In this document: positions 24,836 to 36,822 of the stretch, piece after piece
Numbering within the stretch: position 1 is the stretch's first letter
Layout of the letters: every line of letters starts with the position of its first letter
Assembly: GCA_037043455.1 (NCBI GenBank)
Contig: JAWPHD010004471.1
Coordinates: 1 to 64,000 of the forward strand
Direction of reading: 5' to 3'
Source of the DNA: Cyrtodaria siliqua
Taxonomy: Eukaryota > Mollusca > Bivalvia > Adapedonta > Hiatellidae
Length of the DNA stretch: 64,000 bases
Made by a program: the position numbers and the translations under genes
The notes under the pieces: model-generated
What the model was told of the DNA's origin: nothing
Databases searched by the model: none
What the model saw: only the letters and a program-made list of their open reading frames with translations

Positions 24836-25500
24836 ATTAACAGTTTTCTCCAGGTGACTTCAAATGTATGAAGAGTATCATTATTAAGGGCAGAGTACAT
24901 TTCTATGTTAATCCTATTGTTTAACTGTATTAAGAACGCTTCAAATTGCTGTATCGCATCTTTATATGTACATGCACATATGAATTGTTTACCCAGCATG
25001 GATATGTAAGTGAATATTTTATCTCGTTCACCAAAGTAAGTATTATATTTATTTAATTCGGTAATCATGTCTGTTCTCTCCATCCATAAACGGCATTCAT
25101 TCTAGAAATGTTTCGTCCACATACATTCCCAGGATAGATGGCTTATAGTCTCGATTTCCATATTACAGAATGTGCAAATACTTGAAAAGCAAGTTGGCAT
25201 TTATATAAAAACATATTTGTCGCAATATTCCTATATCTATATATAAAATGGTATTGAAACATCTGTACATTATTATCTTTACTACATCTGAATATGTTCC
25301 TATAAATGTACCTCCAATTCATTGTAGTATGTGAACATATATTTTCCCAGTTCATTTGTGATTTTATTTTGTGGCATCTTTTAAGTTACCTATCTGAATA
25401 TTGTGAGATATATATTGACTGATTTTGAAGCCTTTTCCATAATGCATTCGCATGTTTTTTTTCAACGCTGAGTTCATGCAACCATTGCTTTGATATGGAA

Positions 25501-26017
25501 GACTACAGGTGAATGGCCCACCATTTTTGTAGTATTGTCAACTAACAAATTTAACGCTTACACATCATATGAACATTTTATTGATAGTCCCGGAGAGAAA
25601 AATATATTGAAAACCGCTACTATGTTGTATGTAAAAATAAGTATTATTTGCATGACGTAGATACTACTTTTACCACTGCGTGACTGCACGGGGAAATGAG
25701 GTAAATCTGAATTGTATAGCTGCACAACTATTGCCAGATAATTGATAAATAGAGAATAATTAACAGCATAACTTTTTTTGATACTGGTAATTTGGTTAAA
25801 AAAACTCGTTCTTTTTTGGTTAAAAAAGCGAGTTCGAGAACGCTATCCTACCTACACGCTGGCATTCCCCAGCTATTCACAGCTCCTAGCACCAAACACG
25901 CTATCATGTCCAAGCAATCAACATGTGAGGAACCGAGCATGCACGCTTTTCTACCCCAGCTACCCATACCTCCTAGCACTTGTGAGTTGTTTCTAATCGC
26001 GTTCCGATATTCGGATG
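25501..26017. other. No gene seen
   Basis: Holds a diverged direct duplication at about 25850-25905 and 25938-25985 (CCCCAGCTA..CA.CTCCTAGCAC). Nothing else recognised. Confidence 0.4.
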
Positions 26018-26369
26018 AATGAATGAATGAATGAATGAATGAATGTCTTTATTTATAGAGGGTGACCCAATTAGCCAACACTAATCTCCCTTGGGGCCCT
26101 CTGCAAAGTCATACATATACATGTACAATGTAAAACATATATAACAAAACAGTGATATTTCCTTTACAATATTGCGCATACATACATGCAAATACACACA
26201 CATGCACACACATTTACAACTATATGCACACATCATTCTTAATATATATATACATAATTATATACATGGTTTGAGGTGGTGGTGTGCATAATAAAGTACC
26301 ACACAGTACACAAGATGTCAATAATTATCTAAAACTGCCAAACATAACAATACTTTTACAATAATTACA

Positions 26370-27650
26370 TTATGATTGTGTTTTCAGCCATTTAACGCAG
26401 TTAGATGTAAAGCTTTTTAAAGAAGTACATTCTCTAATATATGAAGGAATGCTATTCCACACAATTGTTCCAGCGTATGACATACTCCCTTTAAATAGTT
26501 CTTTGTTTGGTCTTGGCGTTATATAATTTAATTCGTAAGCAGATCGTAGATTTCTCTGCGAGATAACAGTAGGATGAAACATATCACAAATATATGACGG
26601 GACTGCATGTTTTGATACTCTATACATAAATTTTGCCTTTTGGAGAAATATCCTTTGCTCGATATTAAGGGAATTAATGATAACTAGTGCTTCATTAAGT
26701 GTGGTATATTGGTCGCCTAAAATAGTACGACATGCTCTTCTCTGCAAACGTAATAACAGTTGTATGTTAGCTTTCTTTGTATTTCCCCATATTATATTAC
26801 AGTAATCTAGATGAGGTTGAACATATGCCTTATAAAATATTATCCGGTAATTTAAAGGAATATATGATTTTATTCTTGACAGTAGCCAGATGTTGGTTGA
26901 TATTTTCTTACGAATATACATAATGTGATTATCCCACTTCAAGTGTTCATCTATATGCATTCCCAGAATTGTATCACCTGTTGTAAGTTGCAGTTCAATG
27001 TTATTGTATGTTAATGATAATTTGTTATTAACAAGTCTTGCACGCTTTTGAGGTGTAGTAACTAAGAGCACTTTAGTTTTTTCTGTGTTTAAAACCATAC
27101 CATTATTTAGGCACCAAGCATTGAGGGTATTTAAAGCAGTTTGAAGATTTTGCTCAATTACTGCTTTTGATGTGTTAACATCGTAGATAGTGGTATCATC
27201 CGCATACATGTCTGTATTAGATACAGTACCATCAAGAAATATAGGAAGGTCATTTATGAATAATAAGAATAGGAGAGGTCCTAAAATAGAGCCTTGTGGT
27301 ACACCACATGTAATTAACTGTTTATCAGAGAGAACCCCATTTAGGGAAACATTTTGTTTCCTATCTGTTAGATAAGATTTAAACCACTTAACTGTAGTGT
27401 CACTACATTTATAGATCTGCATCTTTTTTAAAAGAATGTTATGATCCACTAAGTCAAATGCTTTCCTAAAATCAACCATTATTACACCAACAAATTTACC
27501 TTCATTTAATCCTTTTAACCACTTGTCAATCATATGAACTAAAGCCGTTTCGCAGCTGTGGCTTTTTCTAAACCCACTTTGAGATTTACATAGTAATTTA
27601 TAATAATTTAAAAACTCAACAAATGAGTTGTGCACATGTTTTTCAATCAA
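26370..27650 (-). pseudogene. LINE ORF2 reverse transcriptase part
   Basis: Open from about 27760 in this frame; the first Met is at 27650. Motifs: YRPISILPTLSKLIEK upstream of the Met, SGFRKSHSCETAL, MVDFRKAFDLVDH (catalytic Asp near 60), CGVPQGSILGPLLF (near 115-128), MYADD (near 148-152), MVLNTEKTKVLL, then the C-terminal LDYCNIIWG, LQRRACRTIL and VWNSIPSYI. The RT domain is complete and unbroken, so this insertion may be fairly recent. Confidence 0.93.
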
Positions 27651-27760
27651 CTTGGAAAGAGTTGGTAAAATAGAAATTGGTCTGTAGTTGTTTACATTAT
27701 CAGATGCACCTGATTTGAATAAGGGATTAACCTTAGCAGCTTTCCACGTATCTGGGAAAA

Positions 27761-29377
27761 TTAAATTCCCTGTCTTATACTACAATTAATAATATATGTA
27801 ATACTTTTTGATATTACATTGGCTGATAATTTTAGTAATTTAGGACCAATTTGGTCAAGTCCCGTGGATTTGGATGTATCTAGGCTGAGAAGCATTTTCC
27901 GAGTTTGTTCTTCTGTTATGAAAGGAATGTTAAAGTACATGTTGTCCGGAACAGTGCGATTTACAAATTGCTTTACTTTTGTAAAGTCTGAGTTTGAAAT
28001 AGGTTCTTTTAAATTTGCAGCTATATTTACAAAAAAATTATTAAACTCATTTGCCATCTCAAAATTATCTGTTATTTCTTCATTGTTTTTATTGATCTGA
28101 TTTACAGAATTTCCTTTTTGAGAAGTTTTTGTGGAGGCACCGTGCTCTTTAAATATTTTCCATATTGACTTTGGATCTGATTTGCCTTCTTCAATTTTTC
28201 TTTCATAAGAGGACTTCTTAGATTCTTTAATCAAATTACATACTTTATTTCTTAAAATTCTGTAATTTTGAGCATCATTTTTTGCTTTACATTTATCTCT
28301 TTCCTTTATTGCATCTAAAATATCAGAATTAAGCCAATCAGGTTGTTGGAGCTTTGTAACCCTATGTATTCTAAGCGGCACATGCTTATCAATAACACTT
28401 GAAAAATTAGTCACCCAGGTGTTAAGTAAGTCATTTGCATCTATATAACTTTCATGTGTGCTCCATGATATGCTTTTAAGATCGTTAATAAAGTTTTCCT
28501 CAACAAAAGTTTTAAAAGACCGATACTTAATAGATTGGTGAGTATTTGTTTTATCTTTAAAATTTATTTTACGAGTACAGAAAATTGGATAATGGTCACT
28601 AACCCCAATTTTTTGTACTTTAACACATATAATATTTTCTTCAAAATTAGTATAAACATGATCTATGAGAGTTTTTGAATTTGGACATTCTCTTGTTGGT
28701 TCTTTTACCATTTGAACAAGCCCTAATGATGAAATATAATTAGACCATTCTATATTTATCTGTGGATTAAGTAAATCACGATTTATATCTCCTAGAATAA
28801 TTAATTCTTTTTCCTCTAATTGAACTTTTTCTAAGTGCTCATCAAAATATTCTTTCCATATTACTCTAGACTCGGGGTGTCTGTATATCGAGCCAATAAG
28901 AAATGGTTTACTTTTATTTGGTTTATTCTCAATCCATATAATTTCTATATTATCATCTTCTAAATCGGTTCTTCTAGTACAATTTACGCCATTTTTAACA
29001 TAAACAATCAAACCACCACCTCTGTTTACTATTCTATCCCTTCGAAATGGAACTTGAAAACCATCTACATAGAATGATTCAGTTTTATGGTCACTAGTAA
29101 ATTTTGTCTCACTGATTCCAAGCACGTCAATTTCATTTAAAGGAGAGGTTAACATTAATTTAATTTGGTCAATTTTTGTAGATAATCCCTGTATGTTAAT
29201 GTGACCAGTATTAAAACCCTTTTTATTTAGACATAGATCAGTTAAGTGTGCAACTTTTGGTAATTGTTTGTTTGTTTGACTTCTTTTTATTGAATGTGGC
29301 AGTGAAAGCACACTGTTATTGTTCTCATGTTCACACGTACATATGCAAGAATCACAATTTTCACATATCGTGTTCAA
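27761..29377 (-). pseudogene. LINE ORF2 endonuclease part, frameshifted at its end
   Basis: 538 codons. Complete AP-like endonuclease: HINIQGL (Asn near 61), ISETK (Glu near 90), GSIYRHP (Tyr near 165), ILGDINRD (Asp/Asn near 197-199), LIDHVY (near 238) and GVSDHYP (Asp-His near 261-262). All catalytic residues are present. The N-terminus has a Cys-rich stretch, CENCDSCICTCEH. The frame ends in IRQGI and a stop at about 27763; the RT resumes one frame over with FPDTWKAAKVNPLFKSG, so a single small indel in ATTTAATTTTC separates them. Confidence 0.92.
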
Positions 29378-29431
29378 AACACTGAAACGACTTTCTGCGT
29401 GTCTGTGATAGTTGGCATCATTGCCGTGCCC

Positions 29432-29656
29432 CTATACAAAGTTCCAACATACGTCCTGTTTGTGACCTATGAGACCACATGCCCAACATTTGACTGGTTG
29501 CCGGTGTCTGCATTCGTCTGTGTTGTGGCTAGTTTCATTACAGTTTAAGCACTTTCTAGGTTGAAAATAACGCCTGTTTCTGGCATCTCTTGCATTTGCG
29601 AAGTTACCTGTTGGGCCAAATTGTTGAGCTGGTTTGAATGAAGGCGGACTCCACAT
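29432..29656 (-). pseudogene. LINE ORF1 fragment with two CCHC zinc knuckles
   Basis: Contains CLNCNETSHNTDEC and CWACGLIGHKQDVC, both C-x2-C-x4-H-x4-C. These bind nucleic acid in the gag-like ORF1 protein of Jockey/CR1-type LINEs. The upstream part of ORF1 is absent or too diverged; sequence beyond 29.68 kb is a different repeat. Confidence 0.85.
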
Positions 29657-29685
29657 GACCTGGCGGGGTTTTGTCTTTTTCGCAC

Positions 29686-29881
29686 GGCATTTTGACTATT
29701 TGTCGTCTTTTCGCTTGGCGTTATTTCGCCCGGCGTGTTTTCGTTATTTCGATTGGCGTCTTTTCGCCCGGCGTTATTTCGCCCGGCGTTTTTCCGTCTT
29801 TTCGTTATTTCGCTCGGCGTTTTTTCGTCTTTTCGTTATTTCGACCGGCGTCTTTTAGCCCGGCGAAATAACGAAAAGACG
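29686..29881. repeat. Short TTTCGNCCGGCGT-type repeats ending in an 18-bp hairpin
   Basis: Irregular array of ~10-13-bp motifs such as TTATTTCGCCCGGCG and TCTTTTCGTTATTTCG. At its right end 29826-29843 (CGTCTTTTCGTTATTTCG) is perfectly complementary to 29864-29881, with a 20-nt loop. Confidence 0.85.
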
Positions 29882-30084
29882 AGCTGGCATATATCAGCCA
29901 CCATACACAACTTGCGGTGTGGGAGTGGAATAACACCATTCTATATTACTAGTTGTATATTCTAGCACGCGCTGTCAACAAAATCGATAATGACTATATG
30001 ATCCAATTCCCACGGTTCATTATGACTATGTCGGTTTCGAGTGATAAAGCGACAGGCAAAATGCAATAAAAGTCGATATGTGAG

Positions 30085-30260
30085 TTATGTGATAAATAGA
30101 ATCTAACATTCGTTCTTATTCATTATTGAATTTATTAAACTCGTTAGCAAAAATGATATAATTTTCGGCAAGAGCCTCGCAAGAGTCTCGCATTACATCA
30201 TTTTGCCAACTCGTTTAATAAATTCAATAATGAGTACTCATGTAAGATCATCTATTTACC
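30085..30260. mobile_element. Small palindromic (MITE-like) element
   Basis: CATTATTGAATTTATTAAAC at 30121 pairs with the inverse near 30213-30232 (arms ~37 bp, a few mismatches), flanked by GATAAATAGAATCT-type ends. Related palindromes lie near 35010-35100 and 60690-60835 and share the TTTATTAAACTCG core. Confidence 0.65.
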
Positions 30261-30949
30261 TGCGGATTAATTTACCTGTTCAAAGTTTTCTACGTCATTA
30301 AATAAAATCTTATTCTCGCTTTTCACAGATATTGCAATGTGTGAATTGTCGATATCATTTGTTGTGTATTGATTTCGATTTAAATACACATATTCATAAA
30401 ACAAAACATGGCCGGAGAACTTTAAGTTGGTGATATTTTAAGATACTTGTATGTCAAATTCATTTTGTATGAATTAAATATTTTTAGTTTTCTATCAGTT
30501 GTATTATATATATCATGAATGCATACAATCTGTTTCTGCATCCAAAAAAGATATATTAAGGGTCTACCACTGTGTTTTATATTGCCATTGTCCCGCAATA
30601 TTTGTTCATTTAAATGTTTTGGACCTTTTATGAAGTTAACCGTACACCACGCCTTTAAAATGTCATTTACAATGTGTTTTTAAATTTAAAGGTCATAGTA
30701 TCTGTTAATAATATTAACTCTCATAATATCACTTATATTACAGTTGAACAATTAAATTCCGGGCCCACCATAGCATTCTAGTTCTTTCTTGTAGAATATG
30801 TTCAAAGCTCCGTTATTATTTTGGTCTATTATTCGTTTTACACATGATGCTTTAATGGAGTATATTCGTATATCTATCATTTTCAAACCACCATCTTCAT
30901 ATTGTGTTATCATATTTCTCCTTTTGACTTTATCTCTTTTTGAATTCCA

Positions 30950-31078
30950 AATCCGTCAGAATCGACACTGCCTCACTTACAAGTCGAGCTCCCAGTGGGA
31001 TTCGAACAGCAGCTGTGAAAAGCGAGAAGGTTTACAACGCAACGTCGTTACAACGTAAACCCTCGATCACGGAGACTA
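30950..31078 (-). mobile_element. tRNA-derived SINE head (reverse)
   Basis: The minus strand has TGATCGAGGGT (A box) and TGTTCGAATCC (B box) followed by CACTGGGAGCTCGACTTGT, matching the 5' half of the SINE at 16424. The 3' half is absent. Confidence 0.75.
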
Positions 31079-31556
31079 AACCTAAAGAGGTGGCTAATCG
31101 CCGTCATCGCTAATTGTTAGAAAAGTTAGTTAAATATGAAAATAAAAAACGTGATGTAATTATTATGTAAAAGATACATTTTTGAAATACAAATTCGGGG
31201 GTAAAAAATACACAACATACACACAATGAAATACTGTTTTATGTTTAATATAAATTATATAAATGTTCATTTTTACTCGAAGTAAGCCTAAAAGAAATAC
31301 GAAAAGATCACCAACTTTAAACTACTGGTGTAATTCGGTCTGAGCTGATTGTTTATTGATTTACTCTCTGTCAATCATTTTATTATTGAATACTTAATTG
31401 TCTCTTTTGAAACGGTTTTCACTTTCGATGAAAAAGAGAGGGTAGCACTCGCTCCATCTAATTTAGTTCTTTTGATAGCGAGAAGAACATGGAAGAGTTG
31501 GAGATGACGGACCTACCTACACTTCAGTCACATTGCCCATAATACTGCCAGAACTA
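31079..31556. other. AT-rich spacer, no gene
   Basis: No ORF or repeat recognised between the SINE head and the minisatellite. Confidence 0.4.
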
Positions 31557-33000
31557 TCTAAGCAACAGCCCAGCCACAACCGCCTATGCAACTGCCTAGC
31601 CACACTAGTCTAATCTTACAACAGTCTACAACACAGCCCAGCCACGGCCGCCTATGCCACTGCCTAGCCACACTAGTCTAATCTTACAACAGTCTACAAC
31701 ACAGCCCAGCCACACTAGTCTAATCTTACAACAGTCTACAACCCAGCCCAGCCACGGCCGCCTATGCCACTGCCTAGCCACACTAGTCTAATCTTACAAC
31801 AGTCTACAACACAGCTCAGCCACAACCGTATATGCCACTGCCTAGCCACACTAGTCTAATCTTACAACAGTCTACAACACAGCCCAGCCACGGCCGTCTA
31901 CGCCACAGCCCAGCCACACTAGTCAAATCTTACAACAGTCTACAACACAGCCCAGCCACGGCCGTCTACGCCACTGCCTAGCCACACTAGTCTAATCTTA
32001 CAACAGTCTACAACACAGCCCACCCACGGCCGTCTACGCCACAGCCCAGCCACACTACTCTAATCTTACAACAGTCTACAACACAGCCCAGCCACACTAG
32101 TCTAATCTTACAACAGTCTACAACACATCCCAGCCACGGCCGTCTACGCCACAGCCCAGTCACACTACTCTAATCTTACAACAGTCTACAACACAGCCCA
32201 GCCACACTAGTCTAATCTTACAACAGTCTACAACACAGCCCAGCCACGGCCGTCTACGCCACAGCCCAGCCACACTAGTCTAATCTTACAACAGTCCAAA
32301 ACACAGCCCAGCCACGGCCGTCTACGCCACAGCCCATCCACAGTCGTCCACATCACAGTTCTGACACACCAGTCTATGCCATAGCTTAGACAATACAGTT
32401 TAAAACACAACCCAGCCACAGTCGTCTATACCACTCTCGGCTCAGACACAACCGTATATGCCACATCCCAGACACAGCAGTCTACACCACAACTCAACCA
32501 CAGTCGTCTAAGCCAAAGCTCACCCACAACCGCATACTCCACATCCCATCCACAACCGTCGCCATATCAGACTACGCCATAGTCCATCCACAACCGTCGA
32601 CGCCACAGGCCATCCACAACCGTCGACGCCACTGCCCAGCCACAGTCGTCTATACCACAGTTTATCCACAACCTTCGACGCCAGAGCCCAGTCACAGCCG
32701 TCTACGCAAAAGCCCGCCCACAACTGTCGACGCCACAGCCAAGTCACAGCCGTCCATGTCACAGTACATCCAAAACTATTAACGACACAACCCAGCCACA
32801 GCCGATAACGCCACAGTCCATCTACAACTGTCGACGCCATAACCCAGACACAGCCGCCGACTATCTTACAGTCCATCCACAACCGTCGACGCCTAAGTCC
32901 ATCCACAATCGTCCACGCCACAAGCCAGTCACAGCCGTCTACGCCACAGCCCATCCACAACCGTAGGCGCCACAACCCAGCGACAACCGTCCAAGCACAG
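31557..33000. repeat. 68-bp and ~30-bp CCACAGCC-type minisatellite
   Basis: The left part (31557-32350) is a 68-bp unit containing CACACTAGTCTAATCTTACA and CAGCCACGGCCGTCTACGCC; copies start at 31601 and 31669 and continue with deletions. The right part (32350-33000) is a more diverged ~30-bp unit, CCACAACCGTCGACGCCACAGCC. The reverse-strand ORFs (32228-32419, 32520-33032) have a 10-residue period (such as LWMGCGVDGC) and are artefacts of the repeat. Confidence 0.93.
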
Positions 33001-33077
33001 AGCAAGTATATATTTGGCATGTGTCCCGCCACGAATTGAAGCGAGCATATGGTATTATGCGTGTCCGTTCGTACGAT

Positions 33078-33111
33078 CGTACTTACGGAAGTACGTTCTT
33101 CCGTAAGTACG
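33078..33111. repeat. 13-bp perfect hairpin
   Basis: CGTACTTACGGAA (33078-33090) and TTCCGTAAGTACG (33099-33111) with an 8-nt loop, next to the right end of the minisatellite. Confidence 0.8.
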
Positions 33112-33324
33112 AGTTTAAACGTTTTACATTCAAATTCTTCGTCAAATCCCTTAATCAGACACCGAAAGCCGGAGAGCTTTCAAACTTCACAAATTACATC
33201 TATATGACAGCCGTATGTTCATAAAGTAGCTATCCCGCCAACAACAGCCACATTTTACAACATATGTACACCGTTTCTAAACCTGGGTATATATTTATAT
33301 AACATATATTTTTTGAGAACCACT

Positions 33325-33552
33325 GCAATCTCACAAACACACCGTCACATAAAAAGTGGCTCCATCGTAAATGGAGTGTCTACTATAGAATTTGCAGCAA
33401 CTCTGCAGTTCTGCAGGTAAGAGGGTTCTAGACCCATTCGTCCTATTTGTTCTTGATGTAAATGGAGGATGAGCCTAGCATGTTCATTCTTGTTAAGCGC
33501 CATATAACCTTTCATGTGTTGCTGTGCCTTAAAACCCAATTCAATTCAATTC
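33325..33552 (+). mobile_element. SINE-like dispersed repeat with AATTC tail, copy 1
   Basis: Shares ~200 bp with 41424-41625, including GTGTCTACTATAGAATTTGC, AAATGGAGGATGAGCCT and GCCATATAACCTTTCAT. Both end in CCTTAAAACCCAATTCA plus AATTC repeats, a tail also seen at 51745-51760. Confidence 0.75.
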
Positions 33553-34012
33553 CAAAGTCTATAGACACAATATAACGGCGTTAACAAGGCAGACCAAACC
33601 CCAAAACTGGAGCGTTGAATTGTTACACTAAAACAGTTTTAATATATCAGCGCACATGCAGCTCCATTATCGTTATAGAGACATTATATCAAGCTCTTTA
33701 TTTACTGCAAGAGTTTACTCTATACATGTACATAAGTTGTACAGCCGTAATTATATCCTAGTGTTATGGTTTCATGTTTAAACCCGTCCATAGCTTTATC
33801 ACTGAAGTTTGCAGTGTCATTCCTCAACTGTTCAGGACCAAAATTCATCAAGTTATGGTTCAATTTAAAGGCACACTTTGCAATCTTGAAATATTTAACA
33901 AGCATTCATCTCATTTTCTGACCCCTTATTTATATAAAAGTGGTATGCGTGTGGTTCTTTTATGAACAAGCGGTTTTCCATATAATTATCAAACCCAGCA
34001 GTTGAATAAATA
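33553..34012. other. Interval with a short dispersed repeat
   Basis: TTATGGTTTCATGTTTAAAC..CGTCCATAGCTTTATCA at about 33763-33850 recurs at 46725-46795. No gene. Confidence 0.45.
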
Positions 34013-34017
34013 TAGGA

Positions 34018-34196
34018 TATTTGTTGTTTTGGAGTGAATAACAGATTTTATTTCATCGAGAAGTGTGAAAACTTTATATTTTCACGAATGCGAAGCATGA
34101 GTGAAAATACTGAAGTTTGAAGCATGAGTGAAAATATTGAAGTTTGATCACTTCGAGATGAAATAAAATCTGTTATTCATGACTAAACAACAACTT
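34018..34196. mobile_element. MITE-like element with ~45-bp inverted repeats
   Basis: The left end, with GAATAACAGATTTTATTTCA (34036-34055), pairs with the right end GAAATAAAATCTGTTATTC (about 34160-34178); outer TTGTTGTTTT pairs with AAACAACAAC. The centre carries AGCATGAGTGAAAATA twice. No coding capacity. Confidence 0.75.
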
Positions 34197-35705
34197 TTCT
34201 TTTTATTCTATGCTTTATAATCAAAGTGTACTGCAGTATGCAGGAAAACAAAAAAATTATTAACATCCTTTTAATCATAATACACGTATGTTTTTAATTC
34301 CCCATAACTTCTAAACTACTTTACCGATTTCAATAATCTACGACTCATTCTCTTACTAAGTTAGTTAAGTTATTTCCACCAATCCAATGATACAACTTTT
34401 TTAGCAAAATTACCAACTGACATTTTTCACTGTAAATGACAACAACTCTGAAATACTTGACCGTTTTAAAAACCATAGGTCATTTTCTTAGTTAGACCAT
34501 TTACCGGCGAATGATATATATATATTAAACAGTTATTTTCCAAACAAATGAAAACATAAATAGTTTTTGACATTGGAAAAAAAAAAGAGTAGTTCCAGCA
34601 GTGAAAAAATAAAATTCTATATTTAACACGTATGAAATACCACTTTTATTTCATTGATAAAATCCACTATTTCACTGCTAAGCATAAAATATATCTATTT
34701 TTTATCACATAACTTGCGGCTTGGGAGTGTAATAAAGCTATGCTATATTTATCATATTTCACTAGTGAAATAACAATGCACATGAAGGTCGAATCATCGT
34801 TAGGTCTTTTCCATTCAGCTCGGAGTACATCTGAATAGTCTCGTCCATTTCTGCAGCCGTTAAAATACTGGTTGTTCGGCATTGTACGAACAAAACAGAG
34901 TCAACATAGGCGTCATCATGTTAACAAACGACCTCATCGTATAACAACGATATATATATAGGCAGCTACACTAAATAAAGTTTGCTTTTGAGGCTTTTTA
35001 ATAGAATCTCACATTCGTGTCTATTTAATATTGAATTTATTAAACTCGCATCAGATAATTTTATCCAACTCGTTTAATAAATTCAGTATCAAACAGGCAC
35101 TATTTACATTTTTAATGATTTTAACCAAATAATCATTCAAGATGACCTTGATGAAGTAACAAATTATTATGTCATGACAGCATCACAGTTTGTTATTTTT
35201 GCGTTTGAAGTAAGTTATTACTATTAAGCATTTATGAATTTTCTTTCACAGAAATCCTGATCTTTCACCCATAGAATGTAATTACAATATGCAAAAACAA
35301 ATTGCATTGGCCTTTTCGAATAATTATTAATATTATTAATAGTGATTTTCAAATGCAAGTTTTGTAGAAAAACTTAGGGGAAGCTGCACGTTTAAAACCT
35401 TAACAGCTATGTGTCCCTTTTATGTTAAATATAATTTACATTTTGAGTTTCTCATTTTTTTCTAACGGTAAACTCTTGAACAATTCAAAAAAATCAGTAA
35501 AATGTACATTTATTCGAAGAATAGTTATTTGCAAAAAAAAGTATAGGCATCAATCCAATTATGAATGATTGAATCAAACCTTAATAATTAAATTATGATA
35601 CTAAAGAAAAAAATAAACTAAAATCATAATGCACGCCATACATTTAATACACAATTACGGTACTTGTGTATTAATTTAATAACTTTATTCTATCAAATCT
35701 CACAG
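34197..35705. other. AT-rich stretch with weak palindromic repeats
   Basis: Contains ACTTGCGGCTTGGGAGTG (34712), shared with 29908, and a TTTATTAAACTCG palindrome at 35030-35095 related to the 30.1-kb element. No gene recognised. Confidence 0.45.
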
Positions 35706-35879
35706 CTCCGTCAACTCCATCAACACCAGGAAGTGTAAGTCCCTGTCGGCCTGAGGCCACAACCACTGGAAGAAGCAGTTAAGGTAATCATAATAGTAAG
35801 TAAAAACATTGATTTGAGTTAGTAAGTAAATAAGCAAGTAATTTAATTATAGTGGACACAGTCAAATCAATCTTCCTTG

Positions 35880-36120
35880 AGGCCCTTTTAATAACCTGTT
35901 TATGCCCCCCGCAACAAAGTGCATCCGTCCGTGCAAAAAGATGTCCACATTATTAACTTGGGTAATTCTCCAAACATGGTCATATTGTATATGGGCACAA
36001 TGTCTCTGCCAAGTTTGATTTTCGGCCTTATTGCCCCAGTACTTCCAGAGTTATGTCCCTTGGAATTGTAAAATTTCATGAAATAAATGTATCTGTGTCC
36101 CATGGACAAATTTCTAGTTT
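35880..36120 (-). repeat. Dispersed repeat with a short pseudo-ORF
   Basis: Starts CCCCCCGCAACAAAGTGCAT-like (35905) and contains GTCTCTGCCAAGTTTGAT and CAGAGTTATGTCCCTTGGA, phrases shared in style with the 42-44.7-kb repeats (GAGTTAT.GCCCTT). The 69-codon reverse ORF has no known product. Confidence 0.4.
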
Positions 36121-36822
36121 CAAATGTAAAACAAGTGAAAGTAAGTTATCAGATACAGCCATACTTATATATATATATGAACAATTTGAACATGTTACTT
36201 TTATAATGAAACATTGTCCAAAATCAAGCGGCATAAAACATAAATATGATTTGTTTGCATTTATAAACAAGATAAAGTTGTATGGTGTAGTATACATCAC
36301 AGCTGGTTTAATCCCATGTACAATATTTAACACGACCTCCGCAGTCTTTCATAATACATAAAGAAGAGAGCTGTTCCATTAATTCCCCGCATATATTTCA
36401 TCCGTTGGAAGCGCCACATTACATGACGTCACTTGGTTAATATACGTCACGAAGACAAACTCAACAGTAATTTTAAGGAAATGTTAATTACAACAAACTT
36501 GCCATGCTCTCAAACCATGCACACCCCCGAAATAAACCCATCATATGCATCGGTGCATATAACATTAATATAAGCATCTTGAACAATCTGAGAACGTTTG
36601 ACTTCATACAGCGCAAGCTATATGACGTACGCAATGACTAATTGTTTGTCACGTGACTACTAGTGTATTGAAACGCAGAACTTTGCATACGGGGGCGCCC
36701 AATGGAACAGCCTGTAAACATAGCAGCCTGATTACCTTGACCTCCGAGATAATATATAGTGTCCCAACAATAGCGTAAACAATGGGGTTATTGTTGTGTT
36801 AGAATCAAAATAATAAATACAT

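Larger units (their letters stand above)
21555..25500 (-). mobile_element. LINE 3' end split in two by a Harbinger element
   Basis: Two pieces, 24836-25500 and 21555-21729, flank the transposon at 21730-24835. The right piece encodes, in broken frames, the C-terminal zinc-binding region seen after some LINE reverse transcriptases (CTFCNMEIETISHLSWEC, about 25120-25180), then ERTDMITELNKYNTYFG and TFEVTWRKLL. The left piece continues the frame as IARELANDTL and a stop, then a 3' UTR ending in oligo-A at 21555-21565. Joining the pieces across one copy of the 3-bp target gives one open frame. Confidence 0.8.
26018..29656 (-). mobile_element. CR1-like LINE, nearly full length
   Basis: Reading leftwards: end of ORF1 with zinc knuckles (29432-29656), ORF2 with complete endonuclease (27761-29377) and reverse transcriptase (26370-27650), a ~300-bp 3' UTR with AATAAA-like CTATAAATAAAGA, and an (ATTC)n tail at 26018-26045. 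A simple-repeat tail instead of poly-A fits the CR1 group. One frameshift separates the endonuclease and RT parts of ORF2. The 5' end stops at short CG-containing repeats near 29.69 kb. Clade assignment is from C-terminal motifs and tail only. Confidence 0.9.

Noticed and set aside
32228..33032. Reverse-strand Trp/Gly/Cys-rich ORFs
   Set aside because: Translations of the minisatellite with a 10-residue period; no independent coding evidence.
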